Of a stretch of 64,000 bases of DNA, positions 21,570 through 32,964 are shown piece by piece (positions within the stretch are counted from its first letter, which is position 1; each line of letters starts with the position of its first letter). Source of the DNA: Gaetbulibacter saemankumensis DSM 17032 (GTDB lineage Bacteria; Bacteroidota; Bacteroidia; Flavobacteriales; Flavobacteriaceae). The position numbers and the translations under genes are program-made. The stretch lies in NCBI RefSeq assembly GCF_000425645.1, contig NZ_AUDV01000007.1:186001-250000 (forward strand). Reading direction: 5' to 3'. The notes under the pieces were generated by a model that saw only the letters and a program-made list of their open reading frames with translations, had not been told where the DNA came from and did no database searches.

Positions 21570-23537
21570 TTATTTTAATGAATTTAAACAATGTAGTTTT
21601 AAGTCTTCTTTTACTTTAGAATTTAAAAATATGAAAGTCAGGAAATATAAAGGGAGCCCTAAAATTAAAAGCGCTACATTCGGAAATTTGTTCGATTTCT
21701 TTATGTGTTTATAAAATTTAAAAATATTAATTAGAGATTTTATATAATAGACCATATATAAAAAGAAAGAAACAAAACTTAATTGTATAGATGCACTCGC
21801 AATCGAAGGTAATTTATTATTCTTAAAAACGAAATGTAGTATAAGTAATATAGCACCTATTATAAAAAGAGTTAAGGCGTATTTGGCATATTCTTTATAT
21901 TCATTTTGAATTTTTTCTGAATCCTTATAGTCGTTTTCGATACTAACGCCAAGTTCTTCAATATCCTGAATATCAAGACCTCTGGTTTTTAATACTTTTA
22001 TTGCTTCATAACGACAATTTTCATCGTGTCCGAGGCTTTCATAATTATTGATGGTATTAATTAATTCCTGATTTTTATAAGCCTGTAAGAAGGTGTAAGA
22101 AATACTATCCTTTGGTTTTATATTAAAGGCTTTTTTAATAGGTTCAATGAGATGATCGAATTCAAAAAGACCTTTGTCTTCGGTGGCTCGTTTGGTTAGG
22201 AAAAAGCCTAATGGTAGCATTATTAGAGTCGAGAACCAACTAGCAAGAACAGGGTTAAAAGAACCATTCTTAGCACTGTTAGTAGCAAAAATTCCAATAA
22301 AGTGGTAGGTTAAAAATAATAATATAGCTATTACCATAGGTAGACCAATACCACCTTTTCTTATCAAGGCTCCTAGTGGGGCACCAACAAAAAATAATAT
22401 AATACAGGCAAAACCTAAGGCAAACTTTTCATGAAATGAAATAACATGTTTGTTAAGCCATTCTCTGGAGTTTTTAGTTGTAAGGTCTCTAGTTTTAATA
22501 GTTTGTTTAGCTCCGGTTATGGTACGCAGGGCTACGTCTATAAGCTCTATTTTCTTCTTAGTGTCAAAAACATCTAATATAGGCCCCAAGTAAGTAGAAT
22601 CTTGAACTTTTTTGTTGGTTTGTTTTTTTCTGTTACTTATAACACTGGATCGATGAAATAAATTAGTAGAAAACGCTTGTTGTTGTTCAACTTGCCTGTT
22701 AGATAGGGAATCGATAGTTTTATTTAAGTCAACCACATCCAACATATTGTATTTGTCGGTTTGCGATTCATCACTAAAATCAACTTTATTAATTTGAGTC
22801 AAGTCGATATTCATGATATAAGTATCAAAGGTGCTTTTGGCAAATGGTTTTTGATCTTGAGATTTTGGCGATTTTGGAGTGATATCACTATAGTAATTTC
22901 CGTCTTTTAAAATAAGTTTTAAGACATTGGAATCTTCTTTACTAGCTAATTCTCCGGTTTTAGATTTTATAGTCGTCGCATTTTTTCTTCCGTTGTCTCC
23001 TTTTACGTGAATAGTTACATCCTCAAGGTATTGGTCATGATCACCATGCTTAGTTTCAAACTTTATATTATAATTGCCTACCGGATTAAATTGCCCTTCT
23101 GCTAACAGCATGGCGGGCTTTAATTTCGCGATATTTCTTCGGAGGTTATACGATTTAAGTTCGGCCCAAGGAATAACATTGTTAGAAAAGAAAAAGGTAG
23201 TAATACCCAGTATTACAATAAAAATACTTAATCCAGACATGGCGCGTTGCAAAGAAATACCAGTCGATTTCATTGCTGCGAATTCGTAGTTTTCTGCAAA
23301 ACTACCGAATACCATGATAGATGATAATAATATTGTTAGTGGTAGTACCAACGGAATAAGTTTAGGCATGAAATAGATAAGGAATTTTACAATCACTATA
23401 ATATCTAAATCCTTACCGGCTAATTCCTTAATGTATAGCCAGATGGTTTGTAAAATAAAAATCAGCATGAGTATAAGAAACACGCTGATAAAAGTTTTAA
23501 GGTACGATGTTAATATGTAACGGTCTAATATTTTCAA
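21570..23537 (-). CDS. LptF/LptG-family lipopolysaccharide export permease, long form
   Basis: Two sets of membrane helices (residues about 10-120 and 375-460) enclose a periplasmic beta-jellyroll domain, as in LptF/LptG, which with LptB extracts lipopolysaccharide from the inner membrane. The start MKILDRYILTSYLKTF and the FAENYEFAAMKSTGIS coupling segment are typical. At 655 residues it is far longer than the usual 360: the C-terminal 190 residues add a soluble stretch and about three or four further membrane helices. It lies between lolA and ribB with gaps of 11 and 16 bases. Confidence 0.85.
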   Translation of the reverse strand: MKILDRYILTSYLKTFISVFLILMLIFILQTIWLYIKELAGKDLDIIVIVKFLIYFMPKLIPLVLPLTILLSSIMVFGSFAENYEFAAMKSTGISLQRAMSGLSIFIVILGITTFFFSNNVIPWAELKSYNLRRNIAKLKPAMLLAEGQFNPVGNYNIKFETKHGDHDQYLEDVTIHVKGDNGRKNATTIKSKTGELASKEDSNVLKLILKDGNYYSDITPKSPKSQDQKPFAKSTFDTYIMNIDLTQINKVDFSDESQTDKYNMLDVVDLNKTIDSLSNRQVEQQQAFSTNLFHRSSVISNRKKQTNKKVQDSTYLGPILDVFDTKKKIELIDVALRTITGAKQTIKTRDLTTKNSREWLNKHVISFHEKFALGFACIILFFVGAPLGALIRKGGIGLPMVIAILLFLTYHFIGIFATNSAKNGSFNPVLASWFSTLIMLPLGFFLTKRATEDKGLFEFDHLIEPIKKAFNIKPKDSISYTFLQAYKNQELINTINNYESLGHDENCRYEAIKVLKTRGLDIQDIEELGVSIENDYKDSEKIQNEYKEYAKYALTLFIIGAILLILHFVFKNNKLPSIASASIQLSFVSFFLYMVYYIKSLINIFKFYKHIKKSNKFPNVALLILGLPLYFLTFIFLNSKVKEDLKLHCLNSLK

Positions 23538-23548
23538 GAGCTGGCTAC

Positions 23549-24190
23549 TTAGTCTAGGTTGTTAATGTAGTAATCTTTATACTTATTGGCATCAAAAGTA
23601 AATAAGCTTTTCGATAGCGGCTCATTTGTTTTAAAAGAATTAACAGTCAAAGTCGTTTTTGTACCATTGTTACCTATCTGGATAAGGTTATATATATGCT
23701 TTGTTTGTTTATCGATCCCTAATAAAATATCCTTGATTTCTGAGTTAGAATCAATAGGGGTTAATTTTACATATTGAATCTTTCTTCCGTTAATATTTTG
23801 TTCAATATCGTATTTGTACGTGTAACCATCTTCATAAAAAGATAACATTTTACTTGGTGTTATAGAATCTTCGTTATCCTCATTTTCAGAAGAAATGGTA
23901 ACCTCTTCATCTTCCATACTAATGGAGTAAAGTTTCGCTCCATCAAATAATCTGGTAACACCTAATATGTTTAAACGATATTTATCACCTTGTAAAACGA
24001 CGTCACCTTTTGTTTCTTGTTTTATGTTCTCAGCAGTGTTTTCTAAAACGTATTTAAAGGTAAGTGATATGTTGTCGTAGGTTTTTATTTTTTCAGAAAC
24101 TTCCTTTAGTAAAGCCTTTGACTTATCTTGAGCAAAAGCGTTAAGTGTTAAAGTAATTAATAAAACAGTAAAGATGTTTTTAAGGTTCAT
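23549..24190 (-). CDS. lolA: LolA-like outer-membrane lipoprotein carrier
   Basis: A 213-residue periplasmic protein with a signal peptide (residues 1-20, ending NAFAQ). The beta-rich body has the LolA pattern (LLKEVSEKIKTYDNISLTFKY at the start, GDVVLQGDKYRL in the middle). LolA ferries lipoproteins from the inner to the outer membrane. It is ten bases after ftsK and eleven before lptF, which joins two envelope-transport steps in one operon. Confidence 0.85.
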   Translation of the reverse strand: MNLKNIFTVLLITLTLNAFAQDKSKALLKEVSEKIKTYDNISLTFKYVLENTAENIKQETKGDVVLQGDKYRLNILGVTRLFDGAKLYSISMEDEEVTISSENEDNEDSITPSKMLSFYEDGYTYKYDIEQNINGRKIQYVKLTPIDSNSEIKDILLGIDKQTKHIYNLIQIGNNGTKTTLTVNSFKTNEPLSKSLFTFDANKYKDYYINNLD

Positions 24191-24200
24191 TTTTTATAAT

Positions 24201-26609
24201 TTATAAATTTTCGTTTTCTAAGTGATTATCCAATGCGATTAAGTCCGGAATTAAAACCTGTCTGGCTTTACTTCCTTCAAAAGGACCAACAATACCAGCT
24301 GCTTCTAACTGATCAATTAACCTACCAGCACGATTATAGCCTAATTTTAATTTACGCTGTAATAAGGAGGCTGATCCTTGTTGAGCTGTTACAATTACAA
24401 CGGCTGCATCTTTAAATAACTTATCTCTATCTTCAATGTCTATATCAAGACTTGTGCCACTTTCTTCGCCAACATATTCTGGCAGTTGGTAGGCTTCGGG
24501 ATAAGCTTTTTGAGATCCAATATAGTCGGTGATTTTTTCAACTTCAGGGGTGTCTACAAAGGCGCATTGTACACGAATTAAATCGTTTCCTTGCGTGAAA
24601 AGCATGTCTCCTCTACCAATTAACTGATCGGCACCAGCACCATCTAAAATGGTTCGTGAATCGATTTTTGAAGTTACTCTAAAAGCAATACGTGCCGGGA
24701 AGTTGGCCTTAATAATTCCTGTAATAACATTTACCGAAGGACGCTGAGTGGCAATAATTAAGTGAATTCCAATAGCACGGGCTAACTGAGCTAATCGCGC
24801 AATTGGGGTCTCTACTTCTTTACCAGCGGTCATAATTAAATCCGCAAACTCATCAACCACTAGTACAATGTATGGTAAAAATTGATGACCATCATTCGGG
24901 TTTAACTTTCGAGCTTTAAATTTTACATTGTATTCAGCAATGTTTCTGCACATCGCATTTTTAAGTAACTCGTAGCGATTATCCATTTCAATACACAAAG
25001 AGTTAAGGGTGTTTATAACCTTCGTGTTATCGGTAATAATGGCCTCTTCACTGTCAGGTAATTTTGCTAGGTAATGCCGTTCAATTTTATTGAATAGGGT
25101 AAGCTCTACTTTTTTAGGGTCAACTAAAATAAATTTTACTTCGGCCGGATGCTTTTTATATAGCAACGAGGTTAAAACGGCATTCAATCCAACCGACTTA
25201 CCCTGTCCTGTAGCACCAGCCATAAGTAGGTGAGGCATTTTAGCTAAATCTACTACAAAAGTTTCATTGCTAATAGTTTTACCAAGGGCTATAGGTAACT
25301 GCATTTCTGAAGCCTGAAATTTTTTAGAAGCAATAACCGAACGCATGGAAACAATAGTCGAGTTTTTATTGGGAACTTCGATACCTATAGTCCCTTTTCC
25401 CGGAATTGGTGCGATAATACGAATACCTAGTGCTGATAATGATAATGCGATATCATCCTCTAAATTTTTAATTTTCGAAATTCGAATACCAGCCTCAGGA
25501 ACTATTTCGTAAAGTGTAACTGTTGGACCAATCGTCGCTTTTATACTGGCTATACCAATATTGTAGTTTTTTAAAGTATCAACAATACGATTTTTATTTT
25601 CTTCTAATTCCTCCTGATTAATCTTAATACCTTCAGTGTCGTATTTTTTAAGCAGATCTAATGGGGGGAATTGGTATTTTGAAAGCTCTAAAGTAGGGTC
25701 GAACTGACCGAAATCTTCTACCAATTTGTTAGATAAATTGTCGTTTTCCGATTGTTCTTCGGCTACTTTTTCAACTTCTATTTCTAATTGCTCGTTTACT
25801 TCTTCAATGTCTTCTGCTTCTGAAGCGGTTACTTCAAAAGGTGTTGGAGCAAACGAGGCATTACTGCTTTTTTCTGTTTCTAGTTCAGACTTGGAATCAT
25901 CACTATTTTCAGACGTTAAATCGAAAGCGGATTTAAAATTTTCTGCTTCTTCTGTTAAGTTATTATCAAAAGATACTACGACATCCTCATTAGCTTCCGA
26001 GAACTCATTTTTAAGGTCTTTTTTTACAGACTTGAAACTATTTAAAATACTATCGAAAGTTAATTTAAAACGAATAGCTAAATAAGTAATAAGTATAAAA
26101 AGTAATAATAGAATGGTTCCTGTTTTACCTATATAATCTTGTAAAAAAGTATTAATTTCAAATCCAATGGTTCCTCCGAGAATATCGATGCTGTGACCAA
26201 AAAAACCAAATAAAACAGAAAGCCAAATGATGATAATAACACCCCAAAACCAATGAGTTCGAAGTTTTTCTTTATTAAGGTTCATAAGAACATAAACCCC
26301 TGAAAGCATAATAAGGCCTGAAAAAATAAAGGAAGATATTCCAAAACCTCGTTGAATAAAGAAATCACTAAGCCAAGCGCCTGTTTTACTTAGCCAGTTT
26401 TTTGATTTGATATCTCTGGATGCAAAATTTGTTAGACTACTTTGATCAGCTTCGCCAGTAAAAATATAAGAAACAAATGCTATAAATAAAACAAGACCGA
26501 ACAGAACCAAAAAGCTACCAACCACAAGTTTTTGCTGGTTGGATAATGTTATTGTAGGCTTTTTTAATTTAGGTGTTCTAGATTTGTTGTTGGTTTTTTT
26601 CTTCGCCAT
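24201..26609 (-). CDS. ftsK: DNA translocase FtsK
   Basis: At 802 residues this is a complete FtsK/SpoIIIE translocase. Four membrane helices occupy residues about 30-185, an acidic linker runs to about 300, the motor has GATGQGKSVG (Walker A) and LVVDEFADL (Walker B), and the last 65 residues are the winged-helix gamma domain that reads polar chromosome sequences. It moves and resolves chromosome ends at the division septum. It begins 53 bases after dgkA. Confidence 0.96.
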   Translation of the reverse strand: MAKKKTNNKSRTPKLKKPTITLSNQQKLVVGSFLVLFGLVLFIAFVSYIFTGEADQSSLTNFASRDIKSKNWLSKTGAWLSDFFIQRGFGISSFIFSGLIMLSGVYVLMNLNKEKLRTHWFWGVIIIIWLSVLFGFFGHSIDILGGTIGFEINTFLQDYIGKTGTILLLLFILITYLAIRFKLTFDSILNSFKSVKKDLKNEFSEANEDVVVSFDNNLTEEAENFKSAFDLTSENSDDSKSELETEKSSNASFAPTPFEVTASEAEDIEEVNEQLEIEVEKVAEEQSENDNLSNKLVEDFGQFDPTLELSKYQFPPLDLLKKYDTEGIKINQEELEENKNRIVDTLKNYNIGIASIKATIGPTVTLYEIVPEAGIRISKIKNLEDDIALSLSALGIRIIAPIPGKGTIGIEVPNKNSTIVSMRSVIASKKFQASEMQLPIALGKTISNETFVVDLAKMPHLLMAGATGQGKSVGLNAVLTSLLYKKHPAEVKFILVDPKKVELTLFNKIERHYLAKLPDSEEAIITDNTKVINTLNSLCIEMDNRYELLKNAMCRNIAEYNVKFKARKLNPNDGHQFLPYIVLVVDEFADLIMTAGKEVETPIARLAQLARAIGIHLIIATQRPSVNVITGIIKANFPARIAFRVTSKIDSRTILDGAGADQLIGRGDMLFTQGNDLIRVQCAFVDTPEVEKITDYIGSQKAYPEAYQLPEYVGEESGTSLDIDIEDRDKLFKDAAVVIVTAQQGSASLLQRKLKLGYNRAGRLIDQLEAAGIVGPFEGSKARQVLIPDLIALDNHLENENL

Positions 26610-26662
26610 TCACGCCATGTTTGGTTTAACAAAAATACAAATAACTAACGTTTATCCTAACG

Positions 26663-27040
26663 CTAAAAGTATTTTAAAATCTTAGGTAAATAGATGATAA
26701 AACCTATTATGGTAGCAAATATGGCAGCAATAAAAACAGCCCCAGCAGCTATATCTTTTATTCGACCTATTTTCTTATGTTGTTCTGGGTGTATAAAATT
26801 AGCAACCTCTTCTATGGCTGTATTAAGTCCTTCTATACTCATAACAAGACCGATGGCAAATATTTGAGCCAACCATTCTTGTTTCGAGATATTAAAAAAG
26901 AATCCAGCCGCCGTAGCAATTAAGCCTGTGGCGAATTGAACTTGAATACTGGCTTCGGTTTTTATTAATAATAGAGCTCCTTTTAAGGCATAGCCAATAC
27001 TTCTTAGCCGATTTGCAAGAATGGATTCTTTTTTAGACAT
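26663..27040 (-). CDS. dgkA: diacylglycerol/undecaprenol kinase, DgkA family
   Basis: A 125-residue membrane protein with three hydrophobic helices and the family motif EGLNTAIE (near residue 69), followed by KKIGRIKDIAAGAVF with the conserved acidic D and A-A-G. It phosphorylates a lipid alcohol at the inner membrane. Lies between tpx (12 bases) and ftsK. Confidence 0.92.
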   Translation of the reverse strand: MSKKESILANRLRSIGYALKGALLLIKTEASIQVQFATGLIATAAGFFFNISKQEWLAQIFAIGLVMSIEGLNTAIEEVANFIHPEQHKKIGRIKDIAAGAVFIAAIFATIIGFIIYLPKILKYF

Positions 27041-27051
27041 CTAAGAAATTA

Positions 27052-27552
27052 CTATTTTAAAGCGTTTAGAGCAGCTTCGTAGTTTGGTTCGGTTACAACA
27101 TCGTAAACTTGCTCTGTATAAAGCACTTTACTTTGTTCATTTAAAATTATAATGCTTCGTGAAAGTAAACCTTTAATAGGACCATCTACGTAAACTAAAT
27201 TGTAGTTTTTACCAAAGTTACCATCTCTAAAATCAGAAAGAACTTCAAGATTATTAATGCCTTCTGTTTCACAAAAACGACCGTTTGCAAAAGGTAGGTC
27301 CTTGGTAATGCAAAGAATTTTAGTGTTTTCCAGTTTACTTGCTTCTTCGTTGAATTTCCTAACCGAATTAGCACAGGTTCCTGTATCTAAACTGTGGAAT
27401 ATGTTTAAAATTACTTTAGATCCCTTATAATCGTTAAGGGTAACATCAGACAAGTCTACTTTTGCTAATTTAAAATCAGGAGCAGTCGATCCTATTTCAG
27501 GTAAGTCGCCTAAGGTATTAATAGGGGTCCCTTGTAATGATACTGTTGCCAT
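27052..27552 (-). CDS. tpx: thiol peroxidase, atypical 2-Cys peroxiredoxin
   Basis: 166 residues. The peroxidatic cysteine is Cys60 in SLDTGTCA and the resolving cysteine Cys94 in GRFCETEG, at the spacing usual for Tpx. It reduces hydrogen peroxide and alkyl peroxides with thioredoxin. It is the first gene of the minus-strand run to ribB and is divergent from katG, so two peroxide-removing genes share one intergenic region of 279 bases. Confidence 0.95.
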   Translation of the reverse strand: MATVSLQGTPINTLGDLPEIGSTAPDFKLAKVDLSDVTLNDYKGSKVILNIFHSLDTGTCANSVRKFNEEASKLENTKILCITKDLPFANGRFCETEGINNLEVLSDFRDGNFGKNYNLVYVDGPIKGLLSRSIIILNEQSKVLYTEQVYDVVTEPNYEAALNALK

Positions 27553-27813
27553 TTTTTAGTGTTTTTTATTTTTATTAAAAGTAGTAATTAAAAAAGAATA
27601 TCAAAGAAAATTGATTTGTGTTTTGAAATCTTTAACGGTTGTATTAGAGCAGAAATTAACTTTAAGATTCTCGAGACTATAATTTTGTTGAATTTATATG
27701 CTATTGCGAATACCCTAATAAATTTTAGTAATAATTATATAATTTATATAAATATAGATTTAAAGGTTTTTAATTCTTATTTCTTAACTTTAAAGGAAAC
27801 AAATAATCTTTAA

Positions 27814-30006
<2,193 letters not shown>

Positions 30007-30028
30007 CGATTAGAAAAAGAATTAAATA

Positions 30029-30060
30029 AAATCGGGATTCCTTATGAATCCCGATTTTTT
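30029..30060. terminator. bidirectional terminator of katG and msrB
   Basis: Stem AAATCGGGATTC/GAATCCCGATTT with a five-base loop and T-run, between convergent genes. Confidence 0.9.
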
Positions 30061-30535
30061 AGTTTTCATCAGGTATGAACTTTAGTGCTACTCCATTGAT
30101 ACAATGGCGTTTTCCAGTGGTTTCCATAGGGCCATCGTCAAATACATGTCCTAAATGACTTCCGCAAGAAGCACAAATTTCTTCTATTCTTGGGTAGCCT
30201 AATTTATAATCTTTTTGATAAGTGATATTTCCTTTGATTTCTTGGTCGAAACTTGGCCAACCGCAATGGGCATCAAATTTATTTTCACTTTTAAAAAGAG
30301 GGGCATTACAGGCTTTACAAATGTAGGTGCCTTTTTTAAAGTTTTTATCTAAGGGGCTGGAGTGAGGTGGTTCGGTATAAGCCTGCCTAAGAACTTTGTA
30401 CTCCATATCGTTTAATTCAGATTGCCATTGTTTTTCAGTTTTTGTAACCTTAAAATCTTGTTGTTTTTCTTTTTGGGCATTGCCATTGCAGTTAAATAGT
30501 AGAAAGACAGTGGATAAGAAGAATAGTTTTTTCAT
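30059..30535 (-). CDS. msrB: peptide-methionine (R)-S-oxide reductase, lipoprotein form
   Basis: It repairs oxidised methionine in proteins. The 158 residues begin with a lipoprotein signal (lipobox cysteine Cys16), so it acts in the envelope. Zinc is held by Cys73, Cys76, Cys121 and Cys124, the active-site cysteine is Cys145 in RHCINGVAL, and the HCGWPSF motif is present. It sits next to katG, in keeping with an oxidative-stress block, but faces the other way. Confidence 0.95.
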   Translation of the reverse strand: MKKLFFLSTVFLLFNCNGNAQKEKQQDFKVTKTEKQWQSELNDMEYKVLRQAYTEPPHSSPLDKNFKKGTYICKACNAPLFKSENKFDAHCGWPSFDQEIKGNITYQKDYKLGYPRIEEICASCGSHLGHVFDDGPMETTGKRHCINGVALKFIPDEN

Positions 30536-30690
30536 AGTTTTTTATTTGTGTTAAGTAGTCGAATAAAAAGGAAAAACATAACAGGATGAACTAAATATTA
30601 AATATTCCATTTTTAAAGGAATAAATGTAGAATCAAATAAAGTTGAAAACACAATTTTTGTATTTTTATCTTATATTTAAATAAAAAATA

Positions 30691-31509
30691 ATGAGCAATT
30701 TGAAAAAAACATATTTAATGATTGTGGTGGCTTTAGGAATATTTGCCTGTGCCACTAATCCTTTTACTGGAAAAAAAACCATGGCACTTGTATCTAATGA
30801 TCAGTTGTTTCCAACATCATTTGCGCAGTACAATCAATTTTTGTCTGAAAACAAAGTCATTGAAGGTACTTCAGATGCCAAGATGGTAACCAGAGTGGGG
30901 CAGAAGATTGCTGTTGCGGCAGAACGCTGGCTAAATGCTAATGGGTATGTAGGCTATTTAAATGATTATAAATGGGAGTATAATTTGGTTGATGATGATG
31001 CTATAAATGCCTGGTGTATGCCTGGAGGGAAAATTGTAGTTTATACTGGAATTTTACCTGTAACTCAAACGGAAACAGGATTAGCTGTCGTTATGGGGCA
31101 TGAGGTAGCGCATGCCTTAGCTAATCACGGGCAGCAACGTATGAGTGCGGCTTATGTGCAACAAGGTGTTGCTTTGGCTGGTAATATTGCAATTCAAAAT
31201 GAGAAGGATAGAAATGCCTTTAATCAATATTACGGTGTTGGTTCGCAAGTGGGGGTTATGTTGCCTTTTAGCAGAGCACATGAAACAGAAGCCGATAAAA
31301 TTGGTTTGTATATTATGGCTGTTGCGGGGTATAATCCCGATGAAGCAGCAGAACTATGGAAACGTATGTCTGCAGGAAGTGAAGGACAAGCCCCTCCGGA
31401 ACTTTTAAGTACGCACCCATCAAATGAATCTCGAATAGCAAACTTAACAGCACTTGCTCCAACGGCTAAGCAGGAAGCTGCAAAATTTGGTGTCACGACC
31501 TTTAAATAG
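30691..31509 (+). CDS. M48-family zinc metallopeptidase, lipoprotein
   Basis: A 272-residue envelope protease. Lipobox cysteine is Cys20, and the zinc site is HEVAH (residues 137-141) with a third ligand in HETEAD near residue 200. The size and layout resemble BepA/LoiP-type periplasmic proteases that clear misassembled outer-membrane proteins, but without the TPR tail of BepA. It is followed by its own terminator. Confidence 0.92.
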   Translation: MSNLKKTYLMIVVALGIFACATNPFTGKKTMALVSNDQLFPTSFAQYNQFLSENKVIEGTSDAKMVTRVGQKIAVAAERWLNANGYVGYLNDYKWEYNLVDDDAINAWCMPGGKIVVYTGILPVTQTETGLAVVMGHEVAHALANHGQQRMSAAYVQQGVALAGNIAIQNEKDRNAFNQYYGVGSQVGVMLPFSRAHETEADKIGLYIMAVAGYNPDEAAELWKRMSAGSEGQAPPELLSTHPSNESRIANLTALAPTAKQEAAKFGVTTFK

Positions 31510-31528
31510 AAAATATTTATTTACTTTA

Positions 31529-31556
31529 CAAGCTGCTTTAATAAAGCAGCTTTTTT
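31529..31556 (+). terminator. terminator of the M48 protease gene
   Basis: AAGCTGCTTTA/TAAAGCAGCTT stem followed by TTTTTATT, ending directly before the start of the MFS gene. Confidence 0.85.
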
Positions 31557-31559
31557 ATT

Positions 31560-32876
31560 ATGATACAATTAGAAAAAGGAAGTCAAAAACTTTTAAATGC
31601 CTGGGCGTTTTACGATTGGGCAAACTCAGTATACAGCCTTGTTATTGCTTCGGCGATATTCCCCATATTTTATGGAGCCCTTTTTAGGATGGCTGAGGTG
31701 GAAAAGGTGACTGTTTTTGGAGTAGAATTAGCTAGAGCACCATTAATAAGTTATACAACATCATTGGCATTTGTTTTCATAGCTGTGATTACCCCATTAA
31801 TATCTGGAGTTGCCGACTATCTTGGAAATAAACGTGTGTTCATGAAGTTTTTCTGTTACTTGGGCGGATTATCTTGCATAGGGTTGTATTGGTTTTCTTT
31901 AGAACATATTTATTTTAGTTTACTATGTTATTTTTTTGGTTTGGTCGGATTTTGGGTGAGTTTCGCAATAAATAATTCTTATTTGCCGGATATTGCTTTT
32001 CCAGAGCAACAAGATCGTATTAGTGCAAAGGGATTTTCGCTAGGTTATGTAGGGAGTGTTATATTATTGCTTCTTAATTTAGCTATGGTAATGAAACCAG
32101 ATATTTTTGGCATCACAAACGATGAAGCAGGGAAAGCCGAGATTAAAGCTATGAAGTATTCTTTTGTTTCTGTAGGAGTTTGGTGGATATTGTTTAGCCA
32201 GTATACTTTTTATTTTTTACCAAAAGGTAATAAAAAAGAAAGCCCAAAAAAGAATATAATTCTTAATGGCTTCAAGGAATTACGTTTAGTTTGGAATCAA
32301 TTAAGCGACAACCAGAAATTGAAACGCTATTTAGGAGCCTTTTTTGTTTACAGTATGGCCGTGCAAACGGTTATGTTGATCGCGACTTATTTTGGAGAGG
32401 AGGAGATAGCTTGGGGCTCTGATAGTGAACGTACAATGGGGTTGATTGTTAGTATTCTGGTAATTCAGGTGGTAGCTATTGCCGGGGCATTGTTAACCGC
32501 ACGCTTGGCAAAGACATTCGGAAATATCAAAACGCTTATTGTAGTAAATGTGCTTTGGGCTTTAATATGTGTATATGCGTATTATTTAATTACACCAATG
32601 GATTTTTATATCGCTGCTGGATTAGTAGGTGTTGTAATGGGTGGGATTCAGGCATTGTCGAGGTCCACTTATTCTAAATTTTTACCTGAAACAACTGATA
32701 CAGCATCATTTTTTAGTTTTTATGATGTTGCCGAAAAGATAGGCATCATCATTGGAACATTTTTGTATGGATTTGTAGCACAAATAACGGGAAGTATGAG
32801 AAATGCTGTGCTATTTTTATTTTTATTCTTCCTTATGGGAATAGTGCTGTTATTCCGCGTGCCAAATAAAACATAA
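31560..32876 (+). CDS. MFS transporter, UMF1/Atg22-like family
   Basis: A 438-residue inner-membrane protein with about twelve hydrophobic helices. The start (KLLNAWAFYDWANSVYSLVIASAIFPIFY) is the hallmark of the UMF1 family, related to yeast Atg22, an amino-acid exporter of the vacuole. The GGIQALSRSTYSKFLPE segment near residue 360 is also typical. The substrate is not known for bacterial members. The ATG lies three bases after the upstream terminator, so the leader must be very short or transcription must read through. Confidence 0.85.
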   Translation: MIQLEKGSQKLLNAWAFYDWANSVYSLVIASAIFPIFYGALFRMAEVEKVTVFGVELARAPLISYTTSLAFVFIAVITPLISGVADYLGNKRVFMKFFCYLGGLSCIGLYWFSLEHIYFSLLCYFFGLVGFWVSFAINNSYLPDIAFPEQQDRISAKGFSLGYVGSVILLLLNLAMVMKPDIFGITNDEAGKAEIKAMKYSFVSVGVWWILFSQYTFYFLPKGNKKESPKKNIILNGFKELRLVWNQLSDNQKLKRYLGAFFVYSMAVQTVMLIATYFGEEEIAWGSDSERTMGLIVSILVIQVVAIAGALLTARLAKTFGNIKTLIVVNVLWALICVYAYYLITPMDFYIAAGLVGVVMGGIQALSRSTYSKFLPETTDTASFFSFYDVAEKIGIIIGTFLYGFVAQITGSMRNAVLFLFLFFLMGIVLLFRVPNKT

Positions 32877-32880
32877 TACC

Positions 32881-32918
32881 AGAAAAGGTGTTTAACTTTT
32901 ATATTAGTCACCTTTTCT
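32881..32918. terminator. hairpin between convergent genes
   Basis: Ten-base stem AGAAAAGGTG/CACCTTTTCT with an 18-base loop. It lacks a T-run after the stem, so termination is likely but not certain. Confidence 0.5.
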
Positions 32919-32964
32919 AGATATATTGCTGATATATGCGGTAAAAAGAATTTTAATCGAAATA

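Noticed and set aside
27616-27813. Plus-strand frame of 65 codons before katG
   Set aside because: Low-complexity Ile/Asn/Leu-rich translation of AT-rich control DNA; no family resemblance.
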